DNA of 64,000 bases from JASBRS01 sp964496495 (lineage in GTDB: Bacteria; Deinococcota; Deinococci; Deinococcales; Trueperaceae), in the NCBI GenBank assembly GCA_964496495.1, contig CAZBZU010000012.1:3937-67936 (forward strand), in the 5' to 3' direction. A program made the position numbers and the translations under genes. Below are positions 47,266 to 56,900 of the stretch, one piece after another (within the stretch, counting starts at the first letter, position 1; each line of letters starts with the position of its first letter). The notes beneath the pieces were generated by a model that worked only from the letters and a program-made list of their open reading frames with translations, was not told where the DNA came from and did not search any database.

Positions 47266-47346
47266 GGCGACGACGCCGCGGCTCGCCGGCACCCGAGCGC
47301 GCCTCGTTGCGCGACGACGCGCGACCCGCCGGGCCGCGCCCACGGC

Positions 47347-48522
47347 TCACCCCGGCAGCCGGAACAGCGCCGCCATCCCCTGACCGCCCCCCACGCACAT
47401 GGAGATGACGCCGTGCTCCCTGCCGCTACGCCGCATCTCGGCGAAGAGATCCGCGGCGATCCGCGAGCCGGTGGCGCCGAGCGGGTGACCGATGGCGATC
47501 GCGCCACCGTTGACGTTCAGCTTGTCGTCGGGGATGCCCAGCTGCACCTGGCTGTAGCGGCACTGGCTGGCGAAGGCCTCGTTGATCTCGAAGAGGTCGA
47601 TGTCGTCGACGGTCATCCCGGTCTTGGCCAGCAGCTTGCCGATGGCCGGGACCGGGCCGATGCCCATGATCTCGGGCGGCACCCCGCACACCGCCGCCTG
47701 CACGAACACGGCCAGCGGCTCCAGGCCCAACGCCTCGGCCTTGTCGCGCGGCATGGCGACGGTCATGGCGGCGCCGTCGTTGAGCGGGCTGGAGTTGCCC
47801 GCCGTCACGGTGGCCGCCTCGTCGTCGGCGAAGACGGTCCTCAACCCGGCGAGCGCCTCCATGCTGGTGCTCTCGCGGGGTCCCTCGTCCTGGTCCAGCA
47901 CCACCTCGTGCCAGACGTCATCCTCGTCTCTCACCCGCGTGGCGACCGGGACCAGGTGCCCCGCGAGCTTCCCTGCCTTGTGGGCGGCGATGGCCTTGCG
48001 GTGGCTGGCCAGTGCGAAGGCGTCCTGCTCCTGGCGGCCGATGCCGAAGCGGCGGGCCACCTCCTCTGCCGTCTGCCCCATGCTGTGATACGCGCCCGGC
48101 TTGCGCCGGGCCAGCGCCCGGTTGAAGGCGGGGTCGCGCCCGCCGATGGGCACGCGGCTGGTGCAGTCGCTGCCGCCCGCGAACACGACGTCGTTCATGC
48201 CGGCGGCGACCGAGTGCACGCCCTGAACGATGACCTGCAGGCCGCTGGCGCAGAAGCGGTTGATGGTGGCGCCCGCCACGCTGTCCGGCAGCTCGGCGAT
48301 CTGGGCCGCGATGCGGGCGAGGTTGTACCCCGCCTCCCCCTCCGGATGCGCGTTCCCGACGAGCACGTCGTCGATCTCGCTGGGGTCCAGCCCGGGGGTG
48401 CGTGCCAGCGCCTCGCGGATCACCAGGCCGGCGAGGTCGTCCGGGCGGGTGTCCTTGAGCCGTCCCTTGTGCGACCGCCCCACGGGCGTCCGGATGGCGG
48501 TGGTGATCACGACCTCGCGCAC
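47347..48522 (-). CDS. Acetyl-CoA C-acyltransferase (thiolase)
   Basis: 391 aa, degradative/biosynthetic thiolase length. It has nucleophile Cys91 in NRFCASGLQ, the substrate His in GHPLGATG and the second acid/base Cys in MCVGGGQG. VGNAHPEGEAG and SPLNDGAAM are further family blocks. It may act in fatty-acid beta-oxidation or acetoacetyl-CoA metabolism; no hydratase or dehydrogenase genes adjoin, so the pathway is open. It lies 50 bases downstream of minC on the same strand, but a separate function is likely. Confidence 0.93.
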   Translation of the reverse strand: MREVVITTAIRTPVGRSHKGRLKDTRPDDLAGLVIREALARTPGLDPSEIDDVLVGNAHPEGEAGYNLARIAAQIAELPDSVAGATINRFCASGLQVIVQGVHSVAAGMNDVVFAGGSDCTSRVPIGGRDPAFNRALARRKPGAYHSMGQTAEEVARRFGIGRQEQDAFALASHRKAIAAHKAGKLAGHLVPVATRVRDEDDVWHEVVLDQDEGPRESTSMEALAGLRTVFADDEAATVTAGNSSPLNDGAAMTVAMPRDKAEALGLEPLAVFVQAAVCGVPPEIMGIGPVPAIGKLLAKTGMTVDDIDLFEINEAFASQCRYSQVQLGIPDDKLNVNGGAIAIGHPLGATGSRIAADLFAEMRRSGREHGVISMCVGGGQGMAALFRLPG

Positions 48523-48571
48523 GCTGTCTCCTCCCTCGTCTCGCGTCGGGCTCCGGGCCCGGCGCCCGGTG

Positions 48572-49132
48572 TCAGCTGTTCCAGGGCCGGAGCAGGATGG
48601 CGCCGTCCTTGAGGTGCGCGACCTCCGGGCCGTTGGCGGACTTGCCGCCCTCGCCGGCCTGCGCCACCGCGCTGCCGATGCGCAGCTGCGGGCTGAGGAT
48701 GCGCTCGGCCCACACCACCGCCTTCTCGTTGCCGCCGGCCCCCGCGTGCGCCAGGCCGCGCAACGTTCCCACCACGATGATGTCGTCGTTGGCGATGATC
48801 TCCGCGCCGGCGTTGACGTCCCCCAGCACCACCACGGAGCCGGTGGACTCGATGCGGCCGCCGCTCCTGACGGTGCGCGCCACGATCACGGTCTCGCCCC
48901 GCGCCTGCGGCATCACCGCCGGCGGCCGCAGCTCCGTGAGCGTGCCGCCGGCCGCGGTCACCGCCTGCACCACGTGCTCGAGCACGGAGTAGGCGACCTT
49001 CCCCGCCACCTCGATGACCACCTTGTCGGCAAGCAGCTCGGCGTGGGTCTGGAGGTTGGCGTCGACCGCCTCGAGCGTGTCGCTCTCCTCCAGACTGAGC
49101 AGGATGCCGCCCCGCGTTCCTCGCGCCTTCAT
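48572..49132 (-). CDS. minC: Septum site-determining protein MinC
   Basis: 186 aa. The C-terminal right-handed beta-helix (MinC_C) is clear: GRIESTGSVVVLGDVNAGAE, then NDDIIVVGTLRGLAHAGAGG. The N-terminal about 75 residues are a short MinC_N-type domain. MinC blocks FtsZ polymerisation away from mid-cell. The ATG overlaps the PBP2 stop by one base (TGATG), so translation is coupled. No minD or minE is in the window. Confidence 0.9.
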   Translation of the reverse strand: MKARGTRGGILLSLEESDTLEAVDANLQTHAELLADKVVIEVAGKVAYSVLEHVVQAVTAAGGTLTELRPPAVMPQARGETVIVARTVRSGGRIESTGSVVVLGDVNAGAEIIANDDIIVVGTLRGLAHAGAGGNEKAVVWAERILSPQLRIGSAVAQAGEGGKSANGPEVAHLKDGAILLRPWNS

Positions 49133-50937
49133 CAGGGAATGTGCACCTCCACGCCGTGCAGCTTCCAGTACCCGGCCAGGAAGTCCCGGGCGACCGGGAC
49201 CGACACGTAGGAGCTGGCGCCGCCGTACTCGAGGAATACCACGATGGCGATCTTCGGGTTCTTGACGGGACTGAACCCCATGAACCAGGCATGGGTCCAG
49301 TTGTCGCCGCGGCTGGTCTGGGCGGTGCCGGTCTTGCCCGCCACGCTGACGTTGTCGGGGAACACCGACGGCCCCAGGAACCACTTCTCCGGAAAGTCGG
49401 TGAACGCCAGCCGCATGCCGTGGATGAGCGTGTCCCACGACGAGCCCTCGAGGTGACGGATCTGCGGCTTGACGGGGACGCCGCCCACCTTCGCCACCAG
49501 GTGCGGCTTGGCCTCGACCCCGTGCTCCGCCACCGTGCTGACGAGCTGGGCCAGCTGGACCGGCGTGGCCAACGTGTCCCCCTGCCCGATGATGGTGTTG
49601 AGCGTGTACCCGGGAAGCCAGCCGTGCCGGTACTGCGGTTGCGAATGCACCCATTGCAGGTCCGGCACGCGGCCGCTCTCCTCGCCGGGCAACCCCACCC
49701 CCACCGGCTCGCCGTAGCCCAGCTTGTGCGCGTTGTCGACCTCGTCCTGCATGAAGCCGTTCCAGCCGCTGGAGAAGTTCGGGGTGGTGAGCGCGGCATT
49801 CCAGAAGAAGGTGTTGCAGCTGTCGGCGATGCCCTGGGCGACGTCGTACGGGCCTTTGTCGAAGGTGGCCCAGTTGTGGAAGGTCACGCCGCCGTAGCGC
49901 ACCGCGGCGCTGCAGTCGAACTTGGTCCGGGGCGTGATGAAGCCGTCCTCCAGGAGGGTGTAGGAGGTGATGATCTTGAAGGTCGACGCGGGCGGATAGG
50001 CCTGGATGGCGCGGTTCTCCAGCGGGCGGTTCTTGCTGTCCTGCAGGATGGCGTTCACCGCCTTGGCGTCGACCGGCAGGTGGGTGAAGAGGTTCTCGTC
50101 GAAGGTGGGCGCGCTCGCCATGGCAAGGATGTCCCCGGTCTTCGGGTCGACGGCCAGGATCGCGCCGTGGACCTCCTTGGCGAGCGGCAGGTGGACGCGC
50201 TTGCGGTCCTGGTTGACGTACTTGATGGCGGCCTTGAGCGTGTCCTCGGCGAGCCGCTGCACCTGCGGGTCGATGGTGAGGGTGACGTCCTGCCCCGGCT
50301 GAGCGGGCCACAGCAGCGTCGAGCGCACCACGTTGCCGAGGTTGTCCACCTCCACCAGGCGCGCTCCGGCCTTGCCGTGCAGCGCCGTCTCGTAGCTCTT
50401 CTCGATGCCCATGACGCCCACCAGGTCGTTCACGGTGTAGCCCGGGTAGCGTTCCGGGTCGGCCTGCGTGGTGTAGCCGACCGTCTGGGCCGCGAGGTTG
50501 GTGGGATAGGTGCGCTCGATGCGCTGCCGAAGGTACAGGTTGGGGTGCCCGGCGACGCGCTCCTCGATGGCGGGGACCAGCTTGTCGGGGATGTTCCACG
50601 CCAGCACCGCGCCGTTGCGCACCTCCTCGGGGTTCTTGGGGTCGGGTGGCGTCGGCTCGCCGCTGACGCCCACCAGGCGCTTCAGCCTGGGCCAGTCGGG
50701 GATGGGGCCGCCACGGTACATCAGGTCGTAGGCGATGCGGTCGTCGGCCAGCACGGTGCCGTCGCTCGCCAGGATGCGCCCCCGGAGCGGCGTGATGGCC
50801 GTCTGTTGCGTGGCGTTCTGCTCGCTCCTGGCGGTGAACTCCTCGGCCATGGCCAGCTGCAGGTACATCAGGCGAGCGGTGTATGCCACCAGGACCGTCA
50901 GCACCAGCGCCAGCACCAGCCTGGCACGTCCGTTCAC
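49132..50937 (-). CDS. mrdA: Penicillin-binding protein 2 (elongation transpeptidase)
   Basis: 601 aa from the GTG at 50937. One N-terminal TM (ARLVLALVLTVLVAYTARLM), pedestal domain with TPLRGRILASDGTVLADD, then transpeptidase: SxxK as STFK with Ser318, SxN as SCN, and KTG (Lys535) in AGKTGTAQT. It cross-links peptidoglycan during cell elongation, as part of the rod complex with RodA and MreB-D. It lies between mreD and minC. The longer frame back to 51018 would overlap the mreD stop and is rejected. Confidence 0.95.
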   Translation of the reverse strand: MNGRARLVLALVLTVLVAYTARLMYLQLAMAEEFTARSEQNATQQTAITPLRGRILASDGTVLADDRIAYDLMYRGGPIPDWPRLKRLVGVSGEPTPPDPKNPEEVRNGAVLAWNIPDKLVPAIEERVAGHPNLYLRQRIERTYPTNLAAQTVGYTTQADPERYPGYTVNDLVGVMGIEKSYETALHGKAGARLVEVDNLGNVVRSTLLWPAQPGQDVTLTIDPQVQRLAEDTLKAAIKYVNQDRKRVHLPLAKEVHGAILAVDPKTGDILAMASAPTFDENLFTHLPVDAKAVNAILQDSKNRPLENRAIQAYPPASTFKIITSYTLLEDGFITPRTKFDCSAAVRYGGVTFHNWATFDKGPYDVAQGIADSCNTFFWNAALTTPNFSSGWNGFMQDEVDNAHKLGYGEPVGVGLPGEESGRVPDLQWVHSQPQYRHGWLPGYTLNTIIGQGDTLATPVQLAQLVSTVAEHGVEAKPHLVAKVGGVPVKPQIRHLEGSSWDTLIHGMRLAFTDFPEKWFLGPSVFPDNVSVAGKTGTAQTSRGDNWTHAWFMGFSPVKNPKIAIVVFLEYGGASSYVSVPVARDFLAGYWKLHGVEVHIP

Positions 50938-50968
50938 GAAGGCACCCGCGCCGCCCCGCCGGCCGCGA

Positions 50969-51460
50969 TCACAGCAGCTCCTTGCGGAGCAGCCGGCTGC
51001 GCTGCAACAGGGCGGCACCCCACGGCAGCAGCAGCAAGCCGGCGGCGACCGTCAGCACGCTCTCCACCGCGGCGACGGCACCCATGCGCACCAGCGACTC
51101 GGCCGACCCCGTCAGCCACAGCAGTAGCGGCACCAGCACCAGCCACTTGCCGGCCTCGGCGGAGAGGATCACCAGGCCGCGCTCGAACACGCCGGACTGC
51201 GTGAGCTGGGCCCGCACCAGGCTCGCGGCCAGCGCGGCCCCCGCCAGCGCGAACGCGTGCACGCCCAGCACGCCGGCGCCCATCAGGTCCTGCAGCAGTC
51301 CCACGCCGTAGCCGACCAGCACCAGCTGCCAGGGCTGGATGCGCCACAGCAAGGTCAGCACGGCGATCATGAACAGGTCCGGGGTCGGGAACGGCGTGAG
51401 GAGGGCTGCCAGGAACCCTTGCGCGATCACCAGGACCAGGTAGAACAGCAGCAGCCGCAT
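50969..51460 (-). CDS. mreD: Rod shape-determining protein MreD
   Basis: 163 aa from the ATG at 51460, 7 bases after TACACT (51468-51473). Five or six TM helices with the MreD pattern (FPTPDLFMIAVLTLLWRIQP, YGVGLLQDLMGAGVLGVHAF). MreD links the cytoskeletal MreB to wall synthesis. It heads the mreD-PBP2-minC operon; mreB and mreC are not in the window. The longer frame is Arg-rich and not supported. Confidence 0.9.
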   Translation of the reverse strand: MRLLLFYLVLVIAQGFLAALLTPFPTPDLFMIAVLTLLWRIQPWQLVLVGYGVGLLQDLMGAGVLGVHAFALAGAALAASLVRAQLTQSGVFERGLVILSAEAGKWLVLVPLLLWLTGSAESLVRMGAVAAVESVLTVAAGLLLLPWGAALLQRSRLLRKELL

Positions 51461-51467
51461 GGCTCCA

Positions 51468-51473
51468 AGTGTA
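51468..51473 (-). promoter_or_regulatory. -10 box of the mreD-mrdA-minC operon
   Basis: TACACT on the minus strand, 7 bases before the mreD ATG, no ribosome site; leaderless promoter for the shape/division operon. Confidence 0.6.
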
Positions 51474-51592
51474 CCGTCGCACCGGAGCGCTCCGGATGGG
51501 AGGCCGGCCGCGGCTCGCCGGGCCCGCCGCACGCCGTTCCGCCGCCCCGCGGCCGCCGACACGCACCACTGGCAGACGTGCCGCCTGCCGGG

Positions 51593-51598
51593 TACCAT
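51593..51598 (+). promoter_or_regulatory. -10 box of the isoaspartyl peptidase gene
   Basis: TACCAT, 8 bases before the ATG at 51607; leaderless layout with no clear -35. Confidence 0.45.
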
Positions 51599-51606
51599 TG
51601 GTGCCC

Positions 51607-52497
51607 ATGGCCATCCTTCTCATCCACGGCGGCGCGGGGACCCACCCCCAGGACGCCGAGAGCGACACCGTCGCCGGCCTCGAGCGCGCCCGCCAGGCCG
51701 GCTACGCCGCCTTCGAGCGGGGAACCGCCGCGGCGGCGGCGCTGGCCGCCGTCGAGTCCATGGAAGCCAACGAGCTGGCCTTCAACGCCGGGGTCGGCGG
51801 CTCCCCCACCCGCGAGGGCACCGTCGAGCTCGATGCCGCCGTGATGCTCTCGGACGGCAGCAGCGGCGCCGTCACGCTGGTGCGGAACACCCCGTTCGCG
51901 GCGCGACTGGCCGACCGGGTGCGCACCGGCACGCCGCACGCCTTCCTGGCCGCCCACGGTGCCGAGGCCCTGGTGGACGACCCTGTCCCCAACGAACGGC
52001 TGCTGACGCCGCGGAGCCGCGCCGCGCTGGAGCGCTGGCGTGCCGCTCACGACGCCTCGCCCGCGGGGTCCGGCACCGTCGGGGCGGTGGCGCTCGACGA
52101 CCGCGGCGACCTGGCTGCGGTCACCAGCACCGGCGGGATGGTGGGCAAGTGGCCGGGCCGCATCGGCGACACCCCGATCGTGGGGGCCGGCACCTACGCC
52201 AACGAGCGCGTCGCCGTCTCCTGTACCGGGCGTGGGGAGGCGTTCATGCGCGCCGTTACCGGCAAGCGACTGGCCGATGCGCTGGAGGCCGGGGCGGACC
52301 TGGAGGCTGCCCTGCAGGAGGCGCTCGACGGCATCCGCCGGTTCGGCGGCGACGGCGGCCTGATCGCGGTGACCCGCTCGGGCAGCTTCGGGCTGGCCTT
52401 CAACAGCGCCAGCATGGCCCAGGGCTGGCGCACTGCGGCCGGCGGCGAGGCGCGCCTGGCGCGCGCTGCCGGCATTCTGGTGCTGCAGGCGGGCTGA
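51607..52497 (+). CDS. Isoaspartyl peptidase/plant-type asparaginase
   Basis: 296-aa Ntn hydrolase. N-terminal LIHGGAG, then the autocleavage/nucleophile region GTVGAVALD (the Thr becomes the new N-terminus of the beta subunit), STGGMVGKWPGRIGDTPIVG and AGTYANERVAVSCTG. It should self-cleave into alpha and beta chains and hydrolyse isoaspartyl dipeptides or asparagine, helping recycle damaged peptides. It lies between the divergent mreD and the same-strand sugar kinase. Cytosolic; no signal peptide. Confidence 0.93.
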   Translation: MAILLIHGGAGTHPQDAESDTVAGLERARQAGYAAFERGTAAAAALAAVESMEANELAFNAGVGGSPTREGTVELDAAVMLSDGSSGAVTLVRNTPFAARLADRVRTGTPHAFLAAHGAEALVDDPVPNERLLTPRSRAALERWRAAHDASPAGSGTVGAVALDDRGDLAAVTSTGGMVGKWPGRIGDTPIVGAGTYANERVAVSCTGRGEAFMRAVTGKRLADALEAGADLEAALQEALDGIRRFGGDGGLIAVTRSGSFGLAFNSASMAQGWRTAAGGEARLARAAGILVLQAG

Positions 52498-52557
52498 GTC
52501 GACCCCGCGTTCGGGGTGGCCGGGCGAACGTCCCTGGGAATGCGTCTGGGGCGGCGA

Positions 52558-52563
52558 TATGCT
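52558..52563 (+). promoter_or_regulatory. -10 box of the PfkB-family kinase gene
   Basis: TATGCT ends six bases before the GTG at 52570; leaderless layout. Confidence 0.5.
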
Positions 52564-52569
52564 CGTCGT

Positions 52570-53493
52570 GTGATTCACACGGTGACGGTGAATCCAGCAC
52601 TGGACCTGACCTACCGCGTAGACGCGATCATGTTCGACGATACCGTGAGGGCCGATGAAGTTCTGCGCTCGCCCGGCGGCAAGGGCATCAACGTCAGTCG
52701 CGTCAGCGCCAGGCTGGGGCACGCCACCGTCGCCATGGGGTTCATCGGTGGCCGGGCCGGCGATGAGCTGCGCGAGCGTCTGGAGGACGAGGACGTGCGC
52801 ACCTGGTTCACCCACGTGACCGGCGACACCCGCACCAACGTCATCGTCCAGGACGCTGCCAGCCACCAGATCCGGCTGTCGAGCCCGGGCGCGGAGGTGA
52901 CGGTCGACGACGTCGACCATCTGGTCGAGAGCCTCTTCGACCTTCGCGCGCCGGACGTGCTAGCCCTCTGCGGCAGCGTGCTGCCCGGGATGCCGCAGGA
53001 CTTCTACGGGACCGTGGCGCAGCGCGCGGCGGCCGACGGGATCCGTGTCGCGGTCGACGCCGACGGGCCCGAGCTGGCGTCCGCGGTGGATGCCGGCGTC
53101 TACCTCATCAAGCCCAACCGCTACGAGCTGCAGCGCCTCACCGGTCACGAAGTCGGAACCCGGGAGGAAGCCGTGGCGGCGGCCAGGCCGCTGCTCAAGC
53201 GCGGGGTGCAGGTGGTCATCACCAGCCTGGGCGAGCTGGGCGCCGTGCTGGTGAGCGGCGATTGCGCCCTGCACGCCTACGCGCCGCGGGTGACGGTCGA
53301 CTCCGCGGTCGGCGCCGGCGACGCCATGCTGGCGGCCGCACTGGCCGTCGCCGTCGACGGCGCGCCCTGGGAGACGGTGCTTCGCCTAGGCGTGGCCAGC
53401 GGCACCGCCACCGCCATGACCCCGGGAAGCGAGCTGTGCCACCGTAGCGACCTCGAGGCGCTGCTTCCGCAGGTGGTCGTCGAGACGCTGTGA
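52570..53493 (+). CDS. PfkB-family sugar-phosphate kinase (1-phosphofructokinase-like)
   Basis: 307 aa from the GTG at 52570. Starts HTVTVNPALDLTYRV, has RSPGGKGINVSRVSARLG (substrate loop typical of FruK/LacC) and the catalytic-base anion hole AVGAGDAMLAAALA near the end. Such enzymes phosphorylate fructose 1-phosphate, tagatose 6-phosphate or fructose 6-phosphate. There is no PTS or fruR gene nearby, so the substrate is unproven. The open frame upstream is ignored since the promoter sits in it. Confidence 0.9.
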   Translation: MIHTVTVNPALDLTYRVDAIMFDDTVRADEVLRSPGGKGINVSRVSARLGHATVAMGFIGGRAGDELRERLEDEDVRTWFTHVTGDTRTNVIVQDAASHQIRLSSPGAEVTVDDVDHLVESLFDLRAPDVLALCGSVLPGMPQDFYGTVAQRAAADGIRVAVDADGPELASAVDAGVYLIKPNRYELQRLTGHEVGTREEAVAAARPLLKRGVQVVITSLGELGAVLVSGDCALHAYAPRVTVDSAVGAGDAMLAAALAVAVDGAPWETVLRLGVASGTATAMTPGSELCHRSDLEALLPQVVVETL

Positions 53494-53538
53494 CCAAATT
53501 CCGGCGCTAGACGCGTCCCTGACGATATCGACAGCAAA

Positions 53539-53550
53539 TGACGTGCGTCA
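53539..53550. promoter_or_regulatory. Palindrome next to a promoter
   Basis: TGACG-TG-CGTCA inverted repeat, immediately upstream of the -35 of the following promoter. It is in the right place for an activator or repressor site; the protein is unknown. Confidence 0.4.
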
Positions 53551-53551
53551 C

Positions 53552-53581
53552 TTCACAAGCCTGGTCCCGTTGCAGTACACT
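53552..53581 (+). promoter_or_regulatory. Promoter upstream of a small ORF
   Basis: TTCACA (53552-53557), 18-base spacer, TACACT (53576-53581). The transcript would run toward the convergent ftsK gene. Confidence 0.55.
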
Positions 53582-53655
53582 CCCCGTCGGTGCCCGCAGC
53601 GAGCGGCGCCCGCGGCCCCCCTCGAGGGGCTAGCCCACGCACGAAGGATGTCGCG

Positions 53656-53829
53656 ATGAATCACGAACGCGCGCTCCGCAGCCTGTCCATCCAACATCAC
53701 CTGCACATCGGCGCCACCGCGCCGCGACCGGTCTTCGACGACGGCCATGACCGGCGCCCCGAAGCGCCGCGAGCCCCGCAGGCTCGACCCGCCGCCACGC
53801 TGCGAACGCTGTTCCGGCGCTCGCGCTAG
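53656..53829 (+). CDS. Candidate small protein (57 aa)
   Basis: The frame starts MNHERALRSLSIQHHLHIGA and ends LRTLFRRSR. AAGGATG lies about nine bases before the ATG, and a full promoter lies 75 bases upstream. It is basic, His/Arg-rich and has no known domain. Because the ORF is short in GC-rich DNA, the transcript could instead be a noncoding RNA. Confidence 0.45.
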   Translation: MNHERALRSLSIQHHLHIGATAPRPVFDDGHDRRPEAPRAPQARPAATLRTLFRRSR

Positions 53830-53915
53830 GCGAGGAGGGCACGTGAGCGTGCGCGCCGTCCGGGCTGGCTGCGCGCACCCCCAGCACAGCGACGCTTGCG
53901 GTCGGTCCGGTTGGG

Positions 53916-56900
53916 CTACTTCCCGAACACGTTGGGGAGCTCCTCGAACTCGACCAGCACCTCGCGTGGCTTGCTGCCCTGGTGCGGGCCGACCACCCCG
54001 AGCGCCTCCAGCGAGTCCATCAGCTTACCGGCGCGCGCGTGCCCGACCTGCAGCCGGCGCTGGAGCCTGGACACGCTCGCCTGCCCCTCGTTCACCACCA
54101 GCTCGGCGGCCGTGCGCAGCTTGTCGTCGTTCCAGTCGATCAGCCCGCTGGCGTCCGACTCGAACGAGCTCGGCGGGTCGAAGTCCGCCCCGTACGCCTC
54201 CACGAAGTCGTCGTCGAAGTACTGCCGCCTGAGGAAAGCGCCGAGCCTGCCCACCTCCCGCTCGCTCACGAACGGCCCCTGGAGGCGCACGGCCTTCACC
54301 AGTCCCGGCTGGTAGAACAGCATGTCCCCCAGCCCGATGAGCCTCTCCGCCCCCATGCTGTCCAGGATGGTGCGCGAGTCGTGACTGCTCGACACCGCGA
54401 ACGCCATCCTCGCCGGCACGTTCACCTTGATCAAGCTCGTCAGGATGTCCACGCTCGGCCGCTGCGTCGCCAGGATCAGGTGCATGCCCGTGGCGCGCGC
54501 CATCTGCGCCAGGCGCATGATCGCCGACTCCACCTCCTTCGGGCTGGTGATCATCAGGTCCGCCAGCTCGTCGATCACCACCACGATGAACGGCAGCTCC
54601 GGCAGATCCAGGTTGCGCGCCTTCTCGTTGTACTGATCCAGGTTCTTCGCGCCCACCTTCGACATCATCTTGTAGCGCCGCTCCATGTGCGCCACCGCCC
54701 CCAACAGCACCCCCGCCGCGTCCGTCGGGTTCGTCACCACGTTCCGCAGCAGGTGCGGCACCCCGTCGAACGGCGTCAGCTCCACCATCTTCGGGTCGAC
54801 CATCAACAACCGCAGCTCGGTGGGCAGGAAGCGGTACAGCAGGCTGCCGATCAACGTGTTCACCGCCACCGACTTCCCCGACCCCGTCGAGCCGGCGATC
54901 AGCAGGTGCGGCATCTTCACCAGGTCGCCCACCACCATCTCACCGTCGATCGACTTCCCCAGGATGATGGGGAGGCGCGCCTTGCTGCGCCGGAAGCTCC
55001 CCGACTCCGCCGCCTCCCGGAACCGCACCAGCTCCCGGTTGGCGTTCGGCACCTCCAACCCGATCACGCTCTTCCCCGGGATCGGCGCCTCGATCCGCAC
55101 GCTCCCCACCGCCATCGCCAACGCCAGATCATCGGACAGGTTGGCGAAGCGCGCGATCTTCTCCCCCGGCGCCGGCTCCACCTCGAAACGCGTCACCGTC
55201 GGACCCCGCACCGCAGCGACCACTCGCCCCTGCAGGTTGAAGCTCGACAGCGTGGCATCGATCTTCCCCACCCGCTCGCGATGCTCCCGCACCAGCGCCC
55301 CCCGATCCTCCACCGCCGCCTCCGGCTCGTCCAACAGGTCCACGGGCGGCACCTGGATGGGGATGCCACCGAACTCCGGCAGTGGCTCCGCGGCCCCCGG
55401 CGGCTCGGCGGCCCCCGGCGCCTCGCGTTCGCGCCCGTTCCCGGCGTGCTCGAGCACGCCGGCGTCGAGAAGCGCCGCCTCCAGCTCGGGATCGGCCGCC
55501 ACCGCCTGCGTCGCCGGCGCCGAGCCGCTCGCCTCGGGCAACCACGGCGGCAGCTCGTGCTCCGGTGCCTCGCCCGCTCCCTCCGCCAGCCCGGCGGCCG
55601 CCACCGGCGCGTCCCGGGCCGCCCACGCGACCGCGGTGTCCTCCTCCTCGGCCGGCGCCTCGCGAGCGGCGGCTTCGACGCGCGCCGCGACCGACCGCAG
55701 CGCCTCCAGCCAGCCGCTCAGATCGGCGAGCGCCTCGACGCCACGGCCATCCAGCTCCGCGGCCAGGCCGGCGTCCAGCTCCGTCACTTCGTCCGCGTCA
55801 GGATAGCTCGCGGCCAGCTCCTCCAGCTCCCCGATCAGCTCGCGCCACGGCTCCAGCGCCTCGGCGTCTCGCCCCAGGCGGGACGCGTCGGCCTCGATGC
55901 GCACGTAGGCAGCGAGCCGGCGGCCGTGATCGGTCGAGGCGCGAGCCAGCTCCTGAGGTGACATGCCCTTGAGCGCGCGCTGGTCGAGGTCGCGCTCGCG
56001 GGTCAGGCGCCGATGCCGCTCGAGCAACCCGGTCAGGTCGAGCGCCAGCGTCTTGCGCAGCCTGTCCACCGCCCTCGAGGCCTGGCAGCGCCCCGTCACG
56101 GCATCGTCCAGCGCGCTCTTGAGGGCCCGCGACCAGGCGTCGAACGTTCCCGCCCGCCGCCACGCCGCAGCCCGGCCGCCGGCTGCGAGGTCGTCGCCCT
56201 CCTGCGGGGGCTGCGCTCCCTCGGCCTTGAGCTGCTCGACCATCTCGCCGGCGCGGTCGCGAGCGAAGTCCCTGACCGCGTTCTGCCAGGCCTTGAGGTC
56301 GGCCCGCGCATCGGCCAGGATCGCCGGCTCGGGATCGGAGCCGAGGCGCTTGACGGCCGCGTGCACCTCGCCGCGCCAACGCTCGAGCTCCCCGCTGCCG
56401 GGGTAGAGCGTGCTGAGCGCCTGCAGATCCCGGTCGAGCGCCAGCAGGGCTCGCCGCGCCAAGGCCACGTCGGCGAGGAAGGACGCACGCTCCCTGGCCC
56501 GCCGGCGGGCCGTGAGCAGCGTCTTGACGCCGCCGCGTACGCCCTCGACCAGCGCCAGCAGGAAGCCGCGCAGCAACCGGGTAGGCGCCAGCCCGAACAA
56601 CAGGTCCAATCCGATCGAGGCGACGATCACCGCCGGCACCACCGCCAGCGCGCCCCAGGCGCCGGAGAGGCGCGCTCGCAGCGCCTGGCCGTAGGCTCCG
56701 GTGTGCGGCAGCGCCACCATCACCACCACGCCCCAGGCTCCCGCCACCGCCAGCAGGTATCCGAGCAGCAAGCGCGGCCACCACCGCGGGCTGCGCCTCA
56801 GCAGGAACAGGCCTCCAAGGACCAGCAGGGGCACCGGCAGCGCGTAGGCGCCCCAACCGACCCGCCCCACCACGGCACCGCGCACCGCCCGTCCGAGCTG

